Assembly: GCA_029237695.1 (NCBI GenBank)
Contig: JAQRGA010000042.1
Coordinates: 186,001-250,000 of the forward strand
Direction: 5' to 3'
DNA from: Conchocele bisecta
Taxonomy: Eukaryota > Mollusca > Bivalvia > Lucinida > Thyasiridae
Length of the DNA: 64,000 bases
Shown: positions 1 to 7,672 of the stretch, one piece after another
Layout: each line of letters opens with the position of its first letter
Position numbering within the stretch: the stretch's first letter is position 1
Notes under the pieces: model-generated
The model's input: only the letters and a program-made list of their open reading frames with translations
What the model was told of the DNA's origin: nothing
The model's database searches: none
Position numbers and translations under genes: made by a program

Positions 1-198
1 GCGTTATATGCTTCTGAATTATACCATCGTGAACTGGCTGATGAATTTTTTAACGATTATATGGTTTATTGCAGTGTTAATGAGACAAAGCGTAGGCTGA
101 TGTATGAAGCTGTTCATATATTTGGTGGTAACGTTTGGAAAGATCATACAAAGGAATCAGTTAAAAATGCAAGAAAATATGTAAGTGCAGCTACATGA
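1..198 (+). CDS. DUF1353-like phage protein, C-terminal part
   Basis: An open frame enters from the left edge and ends with TGA at 198, so only the last 65 residues are visible. The tail carries alternating acidic and aromatic residues and the run RRLMYEAVHIFGGNVW. This resembles the C-terminus of DUF1353 proteins, small phage proteins usually encoded near tail or lysis genes; the family call is from recognition, not a search. The stop overlaps the ATG of the next lipoprotein gene (ATGA), so the two are probably translationally coupled. Function is unknown. The start lies outside the window. Confidence 0.5.
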   Translation, partial: ALYASELYHRELADEFFNDYMVYCSVNETKRRLMYEAVHIFGGNVWKDHTKESVKNARKYVSAAT

Positions 199-422
199 AA
201 AATATTATAATTACACTCTTTTTATCCGTTCTTACGGGCTGTTCTACTCCAAACCCTTTAAGGGTTTCGATTCAGGGTTTGATTAAAAAGAACGGGCTGA
301 TAGATCAGATGCAGATAAGTGTTAATAGAGATAAAGAATTATCAGAAAAAGAAAAAACCATAATAAATTATAAAGCTGAGTTTTTTAAAGATTATGCAAA
401 AAAGGTGTTGGTAAAAAAATGA
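195..422 (+). CDS. small phage lipoprotein
   Basis: 75 residues. A short lysine-led hydrophobic signal is followed by the lipobox LTGC (cysteine at residue 16), so this should be a lipid-anchored outer- or inner-membrane protein. The rest is charged and lacks further membrane segments. It overlaps the preceding DUF1353-like gene by four bases and the next gene also by four (ATGA), so it lies in a tightly packed late operon. Position beside tail genes fits a prophage lipoprotein such as a spanin-like lysis component or a superinfection-exclusion protein, but nothing in the sequence separates these options. Confidence 0.6.
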   Translation: MKNIIITLFLSVLTGCSTPNPLRVSIQGLIKKNGLIDQMQISVNRDKELSEKEKTIINYKAEFFKDYAKKVLVKK

Positions 423-1318
423 ATATAGAAATACCATCAGGTATTAACTCTCAAGTAGAGATACTTAAGGAAAATAATCAGATAATAACTGATAAATTGA
501 ATGAGGTTAATGAAACGTTATCAAATCTTAATGTTCCTTATATTTCAGGGAATATTATTAAGAGTGTTACAGCAGTAAGAGTAGCACTTGATAGTATTTT
601 ATTAAAAAAATGTCAGGTTATAACTATTCATCCATGGATATATGAAGTAGAACAAAATATTAGAAGAAAGTATTCAGATCATAATCTCGGATATTTGACA
701 ATGGATGAAGCTTTAAATTTTTTATCTAAAAAGCTAACTGATCAGATGGACTCAGGTAGGGAGAATGCAAAAGAACTTATTTATATACTCATTTCTTCTT
801 ATACGCTTAAAGGTTTTATAACAATACTTGAAGCTTTTAATAATGTTTTCGAGATCGGAGATCTCCCTTTATGTGAAAGAAGAGCAAAGCAGCTTGATGG
901 ACTTGAGTTAGAAAAGATGATTATTAAAAAATCTTTCTTAAATCCTCATTTGAAAGAGTGCACAAATCAAAGCATTAAGAAGATTAATAAACTTACCGAG
1001 GTAACAGAAAACCTTTTGGCGATTTCTGAAAGTTACTCATCCGAAGCTATTCCAATAGAAGAATTAATGAAAGTAGTTCAGTCAAAAATAAATGGAATAA
1101 GTATATCTCAAAATGCTTATGACAGTTTTAAAAAATTATTTACGAGTTCAATAGACGGAAATATTAAAGCTGCATATCTCACAGGAAGCAGTTATTCACT
1201 TTCCCAGCAGCTGGAAGTTGGAGGAGTTAATGTTGAAAATAAATATACAGCTATTGTAGGATTAATTGGAAATAAAATAGGAGATTTAAAAAATTTTAAG
1301 GAGGCATTTAACTTATGA
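419..1318 (+). CDS. phage structural-region protein of unknown function
   Basis: 299 residues, mostly helical in composition, with no signal peptide or convincing membrane segment. I do not recognise a family. The N-terminal 50 residues are rich in N, E and I with heptad-like spacing and may form a coiled coil. The gene sits between a lipoprotein and the baseplate-type genes, overlaps both neighbours by four bases, and shares their orientation. A tail or baseplate-assembly role (including a tape-measure-associated or DNA-circularisation-type protein as found before the hub gene in Mu-like phages) is inferred only from gene order. Confidence 0.5.
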   Translation: MNIEIPSGINSQVEILKENNQIITDKLNEVNETLSNLNVPYISGNIIKSVTAVRVALDSILLKKCQVITIHPWIYEVEQNIRRKYSDHNLGYLTMDEALNFLSKKLTDQMDSGRENAKELIYILISSYTLKGFITILEAFNNVFEIGDLPLCERRAKQLDGLELEKMIIKKSFLNPHLKECTNQSIKKINKLTEVTENLLAISESYSSEAIPIEELMKVVQSKINGISISQNAYDSFKKLFTSSIDGNIKAAYLTGSSYSLSQQLEVGGVNVENKYTAIVGLIGNKIGDLKNFKEAFNL

Positions 1319-1836
1319 TACTTTCATCAGGATATAACGATTATACTCTGCCTGGTAAAAATCATAAATTCTCGGTCTTACAAAACCTTGAAAGAACTGA
1401 TTTATCTGGACAGACATCTACAACAGAAACTGTTTCAGCAGGAAATAAAGCGAAAGAAATAAGCTGTTCACTAATACTTTCAGATGATAGAGAAAATGAT
1501 CTTCTTGCATTATCAAAAATAGCTGAAGATTTAGAAAATAACGGAGATCCTAAAATTTATGGCATTTCACATAGGATGTGTAATGCTCTTAATATTAAAC
1601 AGGTTATTTTTTCAGGTACATTAAGTATCAAAGAAAATGAAACTCTAAGAGTATGGAATATCTCTTTTAAACTTAAAGAGCATAAATCAGTTTCAGAAAA
1701 AAAAGAGAGCAGAGAAAGGGCTGATGAAGTAAAAGTAAAAACCAATGACGGCAAAACTATTACAGGGAGTCAGCTTAAAACAATGCTTGAAAATGTTATT
1801 GATACCATAAAATGGGGAATTAATGAAGCTAAATAA
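1315..1836 (+). CDS. phage baseplate/tail complex protein (putative)
   Basis: 173 residues. The first half has a beta-rich pattern, including the start ILSSGYNDYTLPG, like small tail proteins that sit next to the hub; the second half is basic and helical. An SD-like AAGGAGG lies about 6 bases before the ATG at 1315. It overlaps the previous gene by four bases and the next by fourteen. Gene order (this protein, then a roughly 230-residue hub-like protein, then a spike) matches contractile-tail baseplate modules. The specific family is not recognised with certainty. Confidence 0.5.
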   Translation: MILSSGYNDYTLPGKNHKFSVLQNLERTDLSGQTSTTETVSAGNKAKEISCSLILSDDRENDLLALSKIAEDLENNGDPKIYGISHRMCNALNIKQVIFSGTLSIKENETLRVWNISFKLKEHKSVSEKKESRERADEVKVKTNDGKTITGSQLKTMLENVIDTIKWGINEAK

Positions 1837-2512
1837 AAAATTTACAGTAGATGAAAAAGAGTATATTATCAGCTCAGATAATTTAGTAGTAGAATCTTTT
1901 TCTGCTGGAAGAGGAATTATTATTATTTTATCAACTCTACCTGTGTATGGAATCTGTAAATACTATATTGGCTATAATGGCGGGTATTCTGTTTATTTTA
2001 CAGGATACGTAGAAAAGTGCATACAACTAGACAATAAACGGCAGAGGCTGTATATAAGGGAATTTATCGGGGTATTAGATAGTGACATTAAGCTGTCTCT
2101 AAGAAATATAAGAGCTGAAGATCTATTTAAAAAATTATCTGATACTTTAGGAATAGATTTTATTATTGAAAAAAATGACTGGAATAGTGAAATTATTCCA
2201 TATTTATTTAATCTGGGAAGCGGTTTTGGCTTATTGGATTTTTTAGGAAATGAACTTCAGATAAATAATTTCATTTATTTTCAAACTCCAAAAGGTAAAA
2301 TTTATTTCGGTTCCAGGGATAAATCTTTATACGGAAAACTTCAATTAGAATTTCCAGTTCAATTTATAAGTCAGATTAATATGAGCAGTGCAGCTATTCC
2401 AATACTGCCAGACTACAGACCTGGAATAAAAGTAAAAATAGGAACGAATAATTATCACTACATAAACAAAGTTGAAATAACAGCGGAAAATATGAGGATT
2501 TACTGGGCTTAA
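1823..2512 (+). CDS. putative tail hub/baseplate protein
   Basis: 229 residues with predominantly beta-strand composition and many glycines and tyrosines. It begins inside the end of the previous gene and ends four bases before the spike gene. Hub proteins (Mu gp44/P, P2 gpD type) occupy this position immediately before the spike in contractile-tailed phages, and the beta-rich pattern suits their split-barrel domains. It is shorter than classical hubs of about 350 residues, so it may be a minimal or divergent version. Assignment rests on context plus composition. Confidence 0.45.
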   Translation: MKLNKKFTVDEKEYIISSDNLVVESFSAGRGIIIILSTLPVYGICKYYIGYNGGYSVYFTGYVEKCIQLDNKRQRLYIREFIGVLDSDIKLSLRNIRAEDLFKKLSDTLGIDFIIEKNDWNSEIIPYLFNLGSGFGLLDFLGNELQINNFIYFQTPKGKIYFGSRDKSLYGKLQLEFPVQFISQINMSSAAIPILPDYRPGIKVKIGTNNYHYINKVEITAENMRIYWA

Positions 2513-2516
2513 AATC

Positions 2517-3509
2517 ATGAAAAAAATAATAATAAAAACTATTTTAAAACTATTTCCTGAATTAACTTCAAAGCTTCATCTGCCAAAATTTGCAAAAGTT
2601 GTCTCCATACCTGATATGCCTGTTAAAGATTCAATATGTGATTCATATAGACCAAAATATGCTGTTAATGTTAGAATTCTTGATCAATATTCAAATATTG
2701 ATCAAGAACAGAAAGAATTACAAAATGTACCGCTTGCTTTAGCAGGTGCCGGAAACGAAAAAGGTTTTATGATAATGCCTGAAATAGGCTCTATTGTTGA
2801 AATAGCATTTGCGTATGGAAGTTTAACTCTTCCATTTATCAGATGTGCACTACCGTATCATTTAAGTTTATCTGAATGTAATAGTGACAGTATAAAAATT
2901 CAAAAGAACAGTAATTCTTATCAGGAAGCAGATCGGTCGGGAAACTGGAAGCGTAAAACCAATGGAACAATAGAAGATATTTCCAGTGTGTATAATATAA
3001 AAACCTTAGTTAAAAATGAAGATATATCGTCCGAACTTAGAAATATTAAAGCCAATTCAACAGAAAGTATTACCGGTATTAAAAAAATTACTGCAGGTGC
3101 TTTAAAGCTTTTAACAACTGGATCTTCTCATTTAGGGGCAGCTGTTAATAATAATATTACTTCCGGCTGCGATATAAATTTAACCGCAGCACAAAATTTA
3201 AATGAGTTTACAGGTGGTAATAAAAAACAGATTCAAAAAGGTAACTTTGAATCTATTGTAAGTGGAAATAGTAGTATTAATATCTTTGGAAATCAATCAT
3301 ATAAAGCACCAAAAACATGGATTGGTTCAGACTCATTGAATTTTTTACAGTTAATGTCTGAATTTATGCAGTCTGTTAGTACTGCACTGGATGTTCTCTC
3401 TTCACATACTCATCCGCTTGTACCGCCTATTTCTGAAGGAGGAGCTGTAGCAGCACAAAAAACTAAGATAGACCAAGGTAAATCAGGGGTAGATTCTATT
3501 AAAATATAA
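2517..3509 (+). CDS. phage baseplate spike protein (gpV/gp45-like)
   Basis: 330 residues. An N-terminal part (about 40-125) has the OB-fold-like pattern of baseplate assembly protein V, including a GNEKGFMIMPEIGSIVEIAF stretch. It is followed by a repetitive region rich in N, S, T and I (about 160-270), as expected of a trimeric beta-helix. Near the C-terminus, SSHTHP gives an HxH motif; in known spikes such as P2 gpV and phi92 gp138, HxH residues bind iron at the membrane-piercing tip. The stop at 3509 ends the rightward late genes. It should form the central spike of a contractile tail. Confidence 0.7.
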   Translation: MKKIIIKTILKLFPELTSKLHLPKFAKVVSIPDMPVKDSICDSYRPKYAVNVRILDQYSNIDQEQKELQNVPLALAGAGNEKGFMIMPEIGSIVEIAFAYGSLTLPFIRCALPYHLSLSECNSDSIKIQKNSNSYQEADRSGNWKRKTNGTIEDISSVYNIKTLVKNEDISSELRNIKANSTESITGIKKITAGALKLLTTGSSHLGAAVNNNITSGCDINLTAAQNLNEFTGGNKKQIQKGNFESIVSGNSSINIFGNQSYKAPKTWIGSDSLNFLQLMSEFMQSVSTALDVLSSHTHPLVPPISEGGAVAAQKTKIDQGKSGVDSIKI

Positions 3510-3524
3510 TAAATTATTAGTTTA

Positions 3525-3773
3525 TCACCACATTTTATAATTTGATTCACTTTCAAGTTTTTCTTCAATATCATCAGGAACATCAACAACACTTGAAGTG
3601 CTTAAGAATTTTTCATTAGAGCAAAAAATTGAGTATTTATTATCTGAGAAACTTAACTTGTTTAAACGAACTTCATTGCAAATATAATCATTCCCCCAAC
3701 GACATACACAATTAACGTTAATCTTTCTGAGAGCCTGCTCAAATACGTTAATATAATATATTCTGTAATCAAT
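3525..3773 (-). pseudogene. possible small ORF after the first replication gene, no normal start
   Basis: Minus frame 3773-3525 is open for 82 codons and ends plausibly with an acidic tail (VPDDIEEKLE then a short polar end). It starts at an ATT just 8 bases after the upstream gene's stop; an ATG at 3777 is one base out of frame, and removing one A would give a start MIDYRIYY. The first 49 codons recur downstream of the second replication gene (7605 down to about 7453), where the frame then ends after KYSKD. The three visible differences between copies all change amino acids, so selection is not evident. It could be an unusual-start gene, an ancestral frameshift relic or a fortuitous frame. 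Confidence 0.35.
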
Positions 3774-3840
3774 TCATATCTTAGGATAAACACTCAACGT
3801 TCAACATTGCTTTCGTTTCTCTTACTCTCTCTGCAAAGAA
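3629..3840. repeat. duplicated replication-gene 3' region, copy 1
   Basis: This stretch recurs at 7461-7672 with offset 3832 and only a few differences. It holds the last codons of a replication-initiator-like gene and about 150 bases beyond its stop. The similarity continues into both coding regions, covering about 140 codons with lower identity. It is the right arm of a larger module duplication. Confidence 0.85.
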
Positions 3841-4734
3841 TTTATCAGATACACACTGAATTACAGGCCCATTATGCAACTCAATAATTCGTTCCTTTTT
3901 CGCCCGCTCCTCCTTTTGACATTTCAGATAATACCGCCCTGCATTCGGAACTAAATTTTTACTCACCCAAATGCCGTTACTGTTCCAGTTGTTAAATTCA
4001 CACTTTTTACGCTGAACTTTTTTCCAGTATAAAATTACTGTCTCCATAGCATTCTCTCTATTTTTCAAATCAGGACATGCTTCAAGCAGTCGTTTAAGCA
4101 GTGTTTCAGAAGACCAATCAAATCCGTTGTCAGTCATTTCATCAATAGTTTTTAAAAAAGAAGAATTATCAGAAACAAGCAAGCAAGAAGATTTTTTAAC
4201 TTTTAGTTCTTCTGTTTCAGGAATTACTTTTCTAGTTTTTTTTATCTCTTTATTACTTGTTTGTTTGCTTTCTTTCTCTTTCTCTTTCTCGTTCTCGCTC
4301 TCGCTCGGTTGGCTAGAATTCGCTAGAGGGTCGCTACATTTTTGCTTAAGCGAAAATGTAGCGACCCTAGAATCAGCTTGTTTTTTAGCTTTTGAAATTC
4401 CACCCTTTCTACCATTTTTTACTTGTATTTTTTTATGTTCTCTTACGTATTTATACTGTTCATCAAGAAATTTTATAGCAATGTTACCGTCTTCTTCAGC
4501 CTCAATAATTTTATTGTTTAAAAGGTTATTAAAATCTGCTTCTATATCTCCGTAAGTGATACTTAAGCGACGCTTAAGCTTTGCTATAGACATACTACAA
4601 TTATTAAACCAATAAAGTGAACAAATATTTATATAAAGCCCCTGTGTTTGTAAATCTTCAAGAGTTATATCTCCTTGCAGCCATTCTGTTGGAATAAATT
4701 CAAAATATGGCAATTTCGCTAAATCTTTACTCAT
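3781..4734 (-). CDS. phage replication-initiator-like protein, version 1
   Basis: 317 residues. The N-terminus (PYFEFIPTEWLQGDI, then a stretch with SLYWFNNCSMS) resembles DUF1376/replisome-organiser N-terminal winged-helix domains of phage replication proteins. A charged, low-complexity linker (about 115-180) contains a run of E, K and S. The C-terminal 137 residues, from SCLLVSDNSSFLK to NVECLS, are nearly identical to the C-terminus of the protein at 7613-8680. Such C-terminal modules often recruit the helicase loader (gpO/DnaD-like logic, inferred). The linker DNA contains a large palindrome and hexanucleotide repeats that may be an origin. The gene is divergent from the HTH gene at 4956. 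Confidence 0.65.
   Translation of the reverse strand: MSKDLAKLPYFEFIPTEWLQGDITLEDLQTQGLYINICSLYWFNNCSMSIAKLKRRLSITYGDIEADFNNLLNNKIIEAEEDGNIAIKFLDEQYKYVREHKKIQVKNGRKGGISKAKKQADSRVATFSLKQKCSDPLANSSQPSESENEKEKEKESKQTSNKEIKKTRKVIPETEELKVKKSSCLLVSDNSSFLKTIDEMTDNGFDWSSETLLKRLLEACPDLKNRENAMETVILYWKKVQRKKCEFNNWNSNGIWVSKNLVPNAGRYYLKCQKEERAKKERIIELHNGPVIQCVSDKFFAERVRETKAMLNVECLS
4266..4310. repeat. TTTCTC-type hexanucleotide tract in the replication-gene linker
   Basis: The plus strand reads repeated CTTTCT/CTTTCTC units shading into CGTTCTCGCTCTCGCTCGG. On the minus strand it encodes an alternating S, E and K tract. It is a simple-sequence region liable to slippage, directly beside the 4327-4368 palindrome. 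Confidence 0.7.
4327..4368. repeat. 42-bp near-perfect palindrome inside replication gene
   Basis: Left arm 4327-4342 (AGGGTCGCTACATTTT) is the exact reverse complement of 4353-4368. The centre, 4344-4351, is the palindrome GCTTAAGC flanked by one T/G mismatch. The related sequence CTTAAGCG occurs as a second dyad at 4562-4569/4571-4578 in the same gene. Its GC-rich arms stand out from the AT-rich surroundings. Possible roles are an origin element inside the initiator gene or an inserted palindromic mobile repeat. Confidence 0.8.
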
Positions 4735-4955
4735 GCTAGTTACATGCCTCCTTTTTATCTTATTTTATACTTCTATAGTATTATTATATACTTTACTTGC
4801 AAATAAAGTTTTATATTTTTATATACTTTTGTTATACTTTAAATAATTTACCTTCCTTTTTTACATGTAATAAAAATAATTTGACTGGAATTCTGCTTCT
4901 AGTAGCGATATAAAAGTATAAGAAACTACATAAAAAAATATAATCAGAAAATAAG

Positions 4956-5168
4956 ATGAATTTTAACAGTTACTTGCTAAATACAATTAAGCTAAAAATG
5001 GCTAAAAATGGCCTTACTCAACAAGAAATGGCTGATAAACTTGAAATGACATTAGCTAATTTAAACCGCATACTCACAGGTAAAATTAAAAAAGCAAATG
5101 GTCGTACTTCAAAAAAAATCATCGAATTTCTAGGAAATGAAATAGACTTCGACAAACTCGAACTATAA
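4956..5168 (+). CDS. small XRE-type HTH regulator, paralogue 1
   Basis: 70 residues forming little more than one helix-turn-helix: NGLTQQEMADKLEMTLANLN followed by NRILTGK. It is clearly paralogous to the proteins at 5898 and 9108; all three share the pattern YL..xK.xM..NxLxQ and end with LG..xDxxxL. It lies divergently from the replication gene at 3781-4734 across a 220-bp AT-rich gap, the usual position of a phage transcriptional switch. It probably binds operators in that gap. No effector or dimerisation domain is visible beyond the C-terminal 20 residues. Confidence 0.75.
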   Translation: MNFNSYLLNTIKLKMAKNGLTQQEMADKLEMTLANLNRILTGKIKKANGRTSKKIIEFLGNEIDFDKLEL

Positions 5169-5293
5169 TCAACTTCTATATAGAAAAAGGTAAATTGTGA
5201 AATTTAACAATAAACTACTCCCACTCACAAAGTTACATTCTCATCTTTAATGTTGCTTGTGATTGACGTGTGAAATTTCATCGATCTACCTCT

Positions 5294-5642
5294 TTGACTG
5301 TTTAGTTAATAGGCTCCTATAGCATTGAGATTTAACGCAATATTATGAATGTCTGCCCAGTGTTTTAATTCCCCAAGTTTTATACAAAGTTCACCTCCCT
5401 ATTTTTTATAAGGAATATTTTTAGCTTTAGATGACCTCCAGTTGTATAAAGTTGCTTTTGATTTTCCTAAAACTTTAGAAATTTGTCCAAAATTTAGAAT
5501 CCTGTCATCTGAAAGTGTATTTTTAAATGTTACCAGTTTTTGAACTATATTTTTTTGCTGAACAAGCTCTCTATGGAGAGAACATACTGGGCATTCTACA
5601 TTCTGATAAGCTACTTCATGCTTATTGCAGAATCTCATTATC
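5294..5642. repeat. 349-bp direct repeat, copy 1
   Basis: Matches 9427-9775 with offset 4133. By eye the only difference is A at 5401 versus G at 9534. The block contains an HTH gene on the minus strand plus its 3' flank. Near identity implies a recent duplication or gene conversion. Confidence 0.85.
5306..5638 (-). pseudogene. HTH excisionase-like gene, amber-interrupted copy
   Basis: Second copy of the gene at 9439-9777. A single substitution turns a glutamine codon (CAG in the other copy) into TAG at 5401-5399, so translation from the ATG at 5638 stops after 79 residues, just after the HTH. The lost part is about 31 residues (QGGELCIKLGELKHWADI onward in the intact copy), which in HTH_17/MerR-like folds forms the wing and dimer surface. 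The retained 79 residues keep the N-terminal Cys/His cluster (C-x-K-H, then CPVC-S-L-H) and the HTH, so a truncated product with altered binding is possible. Confidence 0.8.
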
Positions 5643-5697
5643 TACCTCCTTTTTTATAACGTTTACTTCTTATTTTTCCATGCATTTTTTAGACTTT

Positions 5698-5735
5698 CTT
5701 TATATATGTTTTATATATGTTTTATATATGTTTAT
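5698..5735. repeat. tandem 11-bp repeats upstream of HTH paralogue 2
   Basis: Three consecutive units of TTTATATATGT-type sequence lie in the 250-bp gap between the amber-interrupted HTH gene and the HTH gene at 5898. Nearby, TATAAAACA occurs twice just before the 5898 start. These are plausible operator or promoter-spacing repeats. Confidence 0.6.
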
Positions 5736-5897
5736 AAAACTTAATGCAAGTATTTTTTATAATGTTTTATTATCTTTTTGTAATTTTTTAACAATGTTGA
5801 GTAACATTTATGTCGATTGTTTAGATTTTTTAATTAGATTTTTATAAAAAAGAGTGATATAAAAAGTTATAAAACAACTATAAAACAGGAATAAATA

Positions 5898-6110
5898 ATG
5901 AAAGTTAACAATTACCTAACAAATTCTGTAAAAAGATATATGGCTATTAATGGCTTATCTCAAACTAAAATGGCTAATAAGCTCGATATTGCACCTGTTA
6001 ATTTTAATAGAATTATAACTGGTAAAGTTCAATCTATTAGACCTACGACAGCTAAAAAGATTATTGAAGTTTTAGGCTCAAATTTAGACCTTGATAAACT
6101 TGAATATTAA
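5898..6110 (+). CDS. small XRE-type HTH regulator, paralogue 2
   Basis: 70 residues, paralogous to the HTH proteins at 4956 and 9108. The HTH reads NGLSQTKMANKLDIAPVNFN with NRIITGK after it. The start ATG at 5898 follows AGGAATAA, a weak ribosome site. The gene reads toward another XRE gene (6334) and a BRCT gene (6696), so it may head an early operon. It probably acts as a Cro-like repressor of this prophage; operator sequences are not proven. Confidence 0.75.
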   Translation: MKVNNYLTNSVKRYMAINGLSQTKMANKLDIAPVNFNRIITGKVQSIRPTTAKKIIEVLGSNLDLDKLEY

Positions 6111-6163
6111 TTCACTCACTGATGACGAATTTCAAAAAGCTAAAGGTAAAATTTTAGAGTAGT
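6111..6163 (+). pseudogene. SHOCT-domain tail remnant
   Basis: Directly after the HTH stop, the frame reads SLTDDEFQKAKGKILE then TAG. This matches the SHOCT short C-terminal domain pattern (LTxxEFxxxKxxLL). It lacks a start and is out of frame with the HTH gene. A near-identical copy lies at 9321-9409. It is the eroded end of a former gene. Confidence 0.6.
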
Positions 6164-6234
6164 CATCTATTTACTTCCTTACTCTGTACATCCTTTTATG
6201 ATGTTTCTATATTTTATAGTTCTATACGATATAG

Positions 6235-6256
6235 TTTATATTTTATAAAATATAAA
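6235..6256. repeat. 22-bp perfect palindrome upstream of XRE gene 6334
   Basis: 6235-6256 reads TTTATATTTTA and then its exact reverse complement. It lies 78 bases before the ATG at 6334. Two copies of TCTATATGTT follow between 6267 and 6300. The arrangement looks like an operator for one of the small HTH proteins, though pure A/T palindromes also arise by chance in DNA this AT-rich. Confidence 0.5.
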
Positions 6257-6333
6257 TTAGGCATTTTCTATATGTTTATTTTGTTTTTCTATATGTTATA
6301 GGATATAAGAATAAAGAATAAAAAGAGGGTTAT

Positions 6334-6657
6334 ATGTTAGAGAAAAAACTTGAAGAAGCTATTAAAAAGCGAATAAAAGAAGTAGGAAGCGAACCAAAGC
6401 TCAGCAAAGCATCGGGAGTAACTCAATCTAGAATTAATAATTTAAAAAATGGTCTTCATAAACATGCAGTTAATATTAATACAATAAAATTTGGTACACT
6501 TCGTAAACTTTTCCCTCACATGCAAATCGATTTTTTCGGGACAGGAAATCAGCATGATCATATTGGGAAAATCGTAAAAATGTTAAACCGTCTTTCAGGT
6601 GATGAACAGCTAGATATAATGCTTTCAATTGCATCAAAATATAAGCATGCACTGTAG
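6334..6657 (+). CDS. XRE-like phage regulator
   Basis: 107 residues. The N-terminal HTH (EPKLSKASGVTQSRINNLKNG) is followed by a C-terminal helical segment (GKIVKMLNRLSGDEQLDIM) like the tails of short phage repressors. An AGAGGG ribosome site precedes the ATG. It is co-directional with the HTH gene at 5898 and the BRCT gene at 6696, and probably cotranscribed with the latter (38-base gap). It differs clearly from the three 70-residue paralogues. A repressor or anti-repressor role in the lysogeny switch is inferred. Confidence 0.65.
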   Translation: MLEKKLEEAIKKRIKEVGSEPKLSKASGVTQSRINNLKNGLHKHAVNINTIKFGTLRKLFPHMQIDFFGTGNQHDHIGKIVKMLNRLSGDEQLDIMLSIASKYKHAL

Positions 6658-6695
6658 AATATCAGCCAAATAATTTTGAACAGAGAGGGTTAAAA

Positions 6696-7349
6696 ATGAG
6701 TATTATTGAAAGTATTAGTAAATACTATGAATGTGATCGCAATGTTGCTATTGCCACTAAATATAACAATCAAATGAGGTTTGCTAATGCAGTAAAAGAA
6801 CTTCAGGGTATTGCCTATGTCGTTATATTTGATGATCAACTTTCTAATTCAGAAATAAAAATAATAGCTCAGTGGTTAATAAAAAATAATGAATTTATCA
6901 AAAATTGGCCTATTTCTATTGTGAATGAGCAGTTTTTGATTCCTGTAAGATGTAAAAAAATAAGTGATGAATGGAAAACTGAAACACTTGAAGTGCTTAA
7001 GAATTTTTCATTAGAGCAAAAAATCATTAGTGATATTTTTGATGAGTTCAGCGAAGATTTTTTATATGATGGAAAAGTTATGGTTACTGGTAACTTTGTA
7101 TCTGGTCATAAAAGAAGTGAAGTATTTAAGTTACTTGAGGAAATAGGAGCTATACCTAATAAAGATAAGAAAATATATTCAACAACAGGTCTATTAATTG
7201 TTGGAGAGAAAGGCTCGCCTGCATATCGGTTTGGCAGCTTTGGTAGTAAAATTAAACAGGCCGTTGACTTAAGAGAAAAAAATGGCAAACCTCATATTAT
7301 AAAAGAGGTAGATTTTATAAATTACTGTCGAGATAAATCAATTCTATGA
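6696..7349 (+). CDS. BRCT-domain protein of prophage
   Basis: 217 residues. The C-terminal 85 residues (about 128-212) form a BRCT domain: it starts DGKVMVTGNF, has a glycine and charged loop (EEIGAIPNKD), then TTGLLIVGEKGSPAYRFGS and ends near FINYCRDK. The N-terminal half is unassigned. BRCT domains of this kind occur in NAD-dependent DNA ligases and in free-standing phage or mobile-element proteins that bind DNA ends or phosphorylated partners. An AGAGAGGG site precedes the ATG. A 40-bp piece of this gene (6983-7023) recurs at 3591-3631, where it sits in the antisense frame of another ORF. Confidence 0.7.
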   Translation: MSIIESISKYYECDRNVAIATKYNNQMRFANAVKELQGIAYVVIFDDQLSNSEIKIIAQWLIKNNEFIKNWPISIVNEQFLIPVRCKKISDEWKTETLEVLKNFSLEQKIISDIFDEFSEDFLYDGKVMVTGNFVSGHKRSEVFKLLEEIGAIPNKDKKIYSTTGLLIVGEKGSPAYRFGSFGSKIKQAVDLREKNGKPHIIKEVDFINYCRDKSIL

Positions 7350-7460
7350 TCTATCTCAAGTAATGATTATTTACTTTGGGCACATAATTAAAGATTATCA
7401 CAAATATTTTTAGCTTTATGCCCAATTATTAATTTATCATTAAACATCAATATCAATCCT

Positions 7461-7672
7461 TTGAGTATTTATTATCTGAGAAACTTAACTTCTTTAAACG
7501 AACGTCATCGCAAATATAATCATTCCCCCAACGACATACACAATTAACGTTAATCTTTCTGAGAGCCTGCTCAAATACGTTAATATAATATATTCTGTAA
7601 TCAATTCATATCTTAGGATAAACACTCAACGTTCAACATTGCTTTCGTTTCTCTTACTCTCTCTGCAAAGAA
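7461..7672. repeat. duplicated replication-gene 3' region, copy 2
   Basis: Counterpart of 3629-3840. The 263-bp gap from the BRCT gene end at 7349 to the replication-gene stop at 7613 is mostly this repeat. I see no gene in 7350-7460. Confidence 0.85.

Noticed and set aside
4127..4555. 142-codon plus-strand frame rich in S, F and L
   Set aside because: Antisense shadow of replication gene 1; the low-complexity part comes from the TTTCTC tract.
5698..5735. Possible CRISPR-like repeats
   Set aside because: Units are 11 bp, tandem and without spacers; no repeat-spacer array was seen anywhere in the window.
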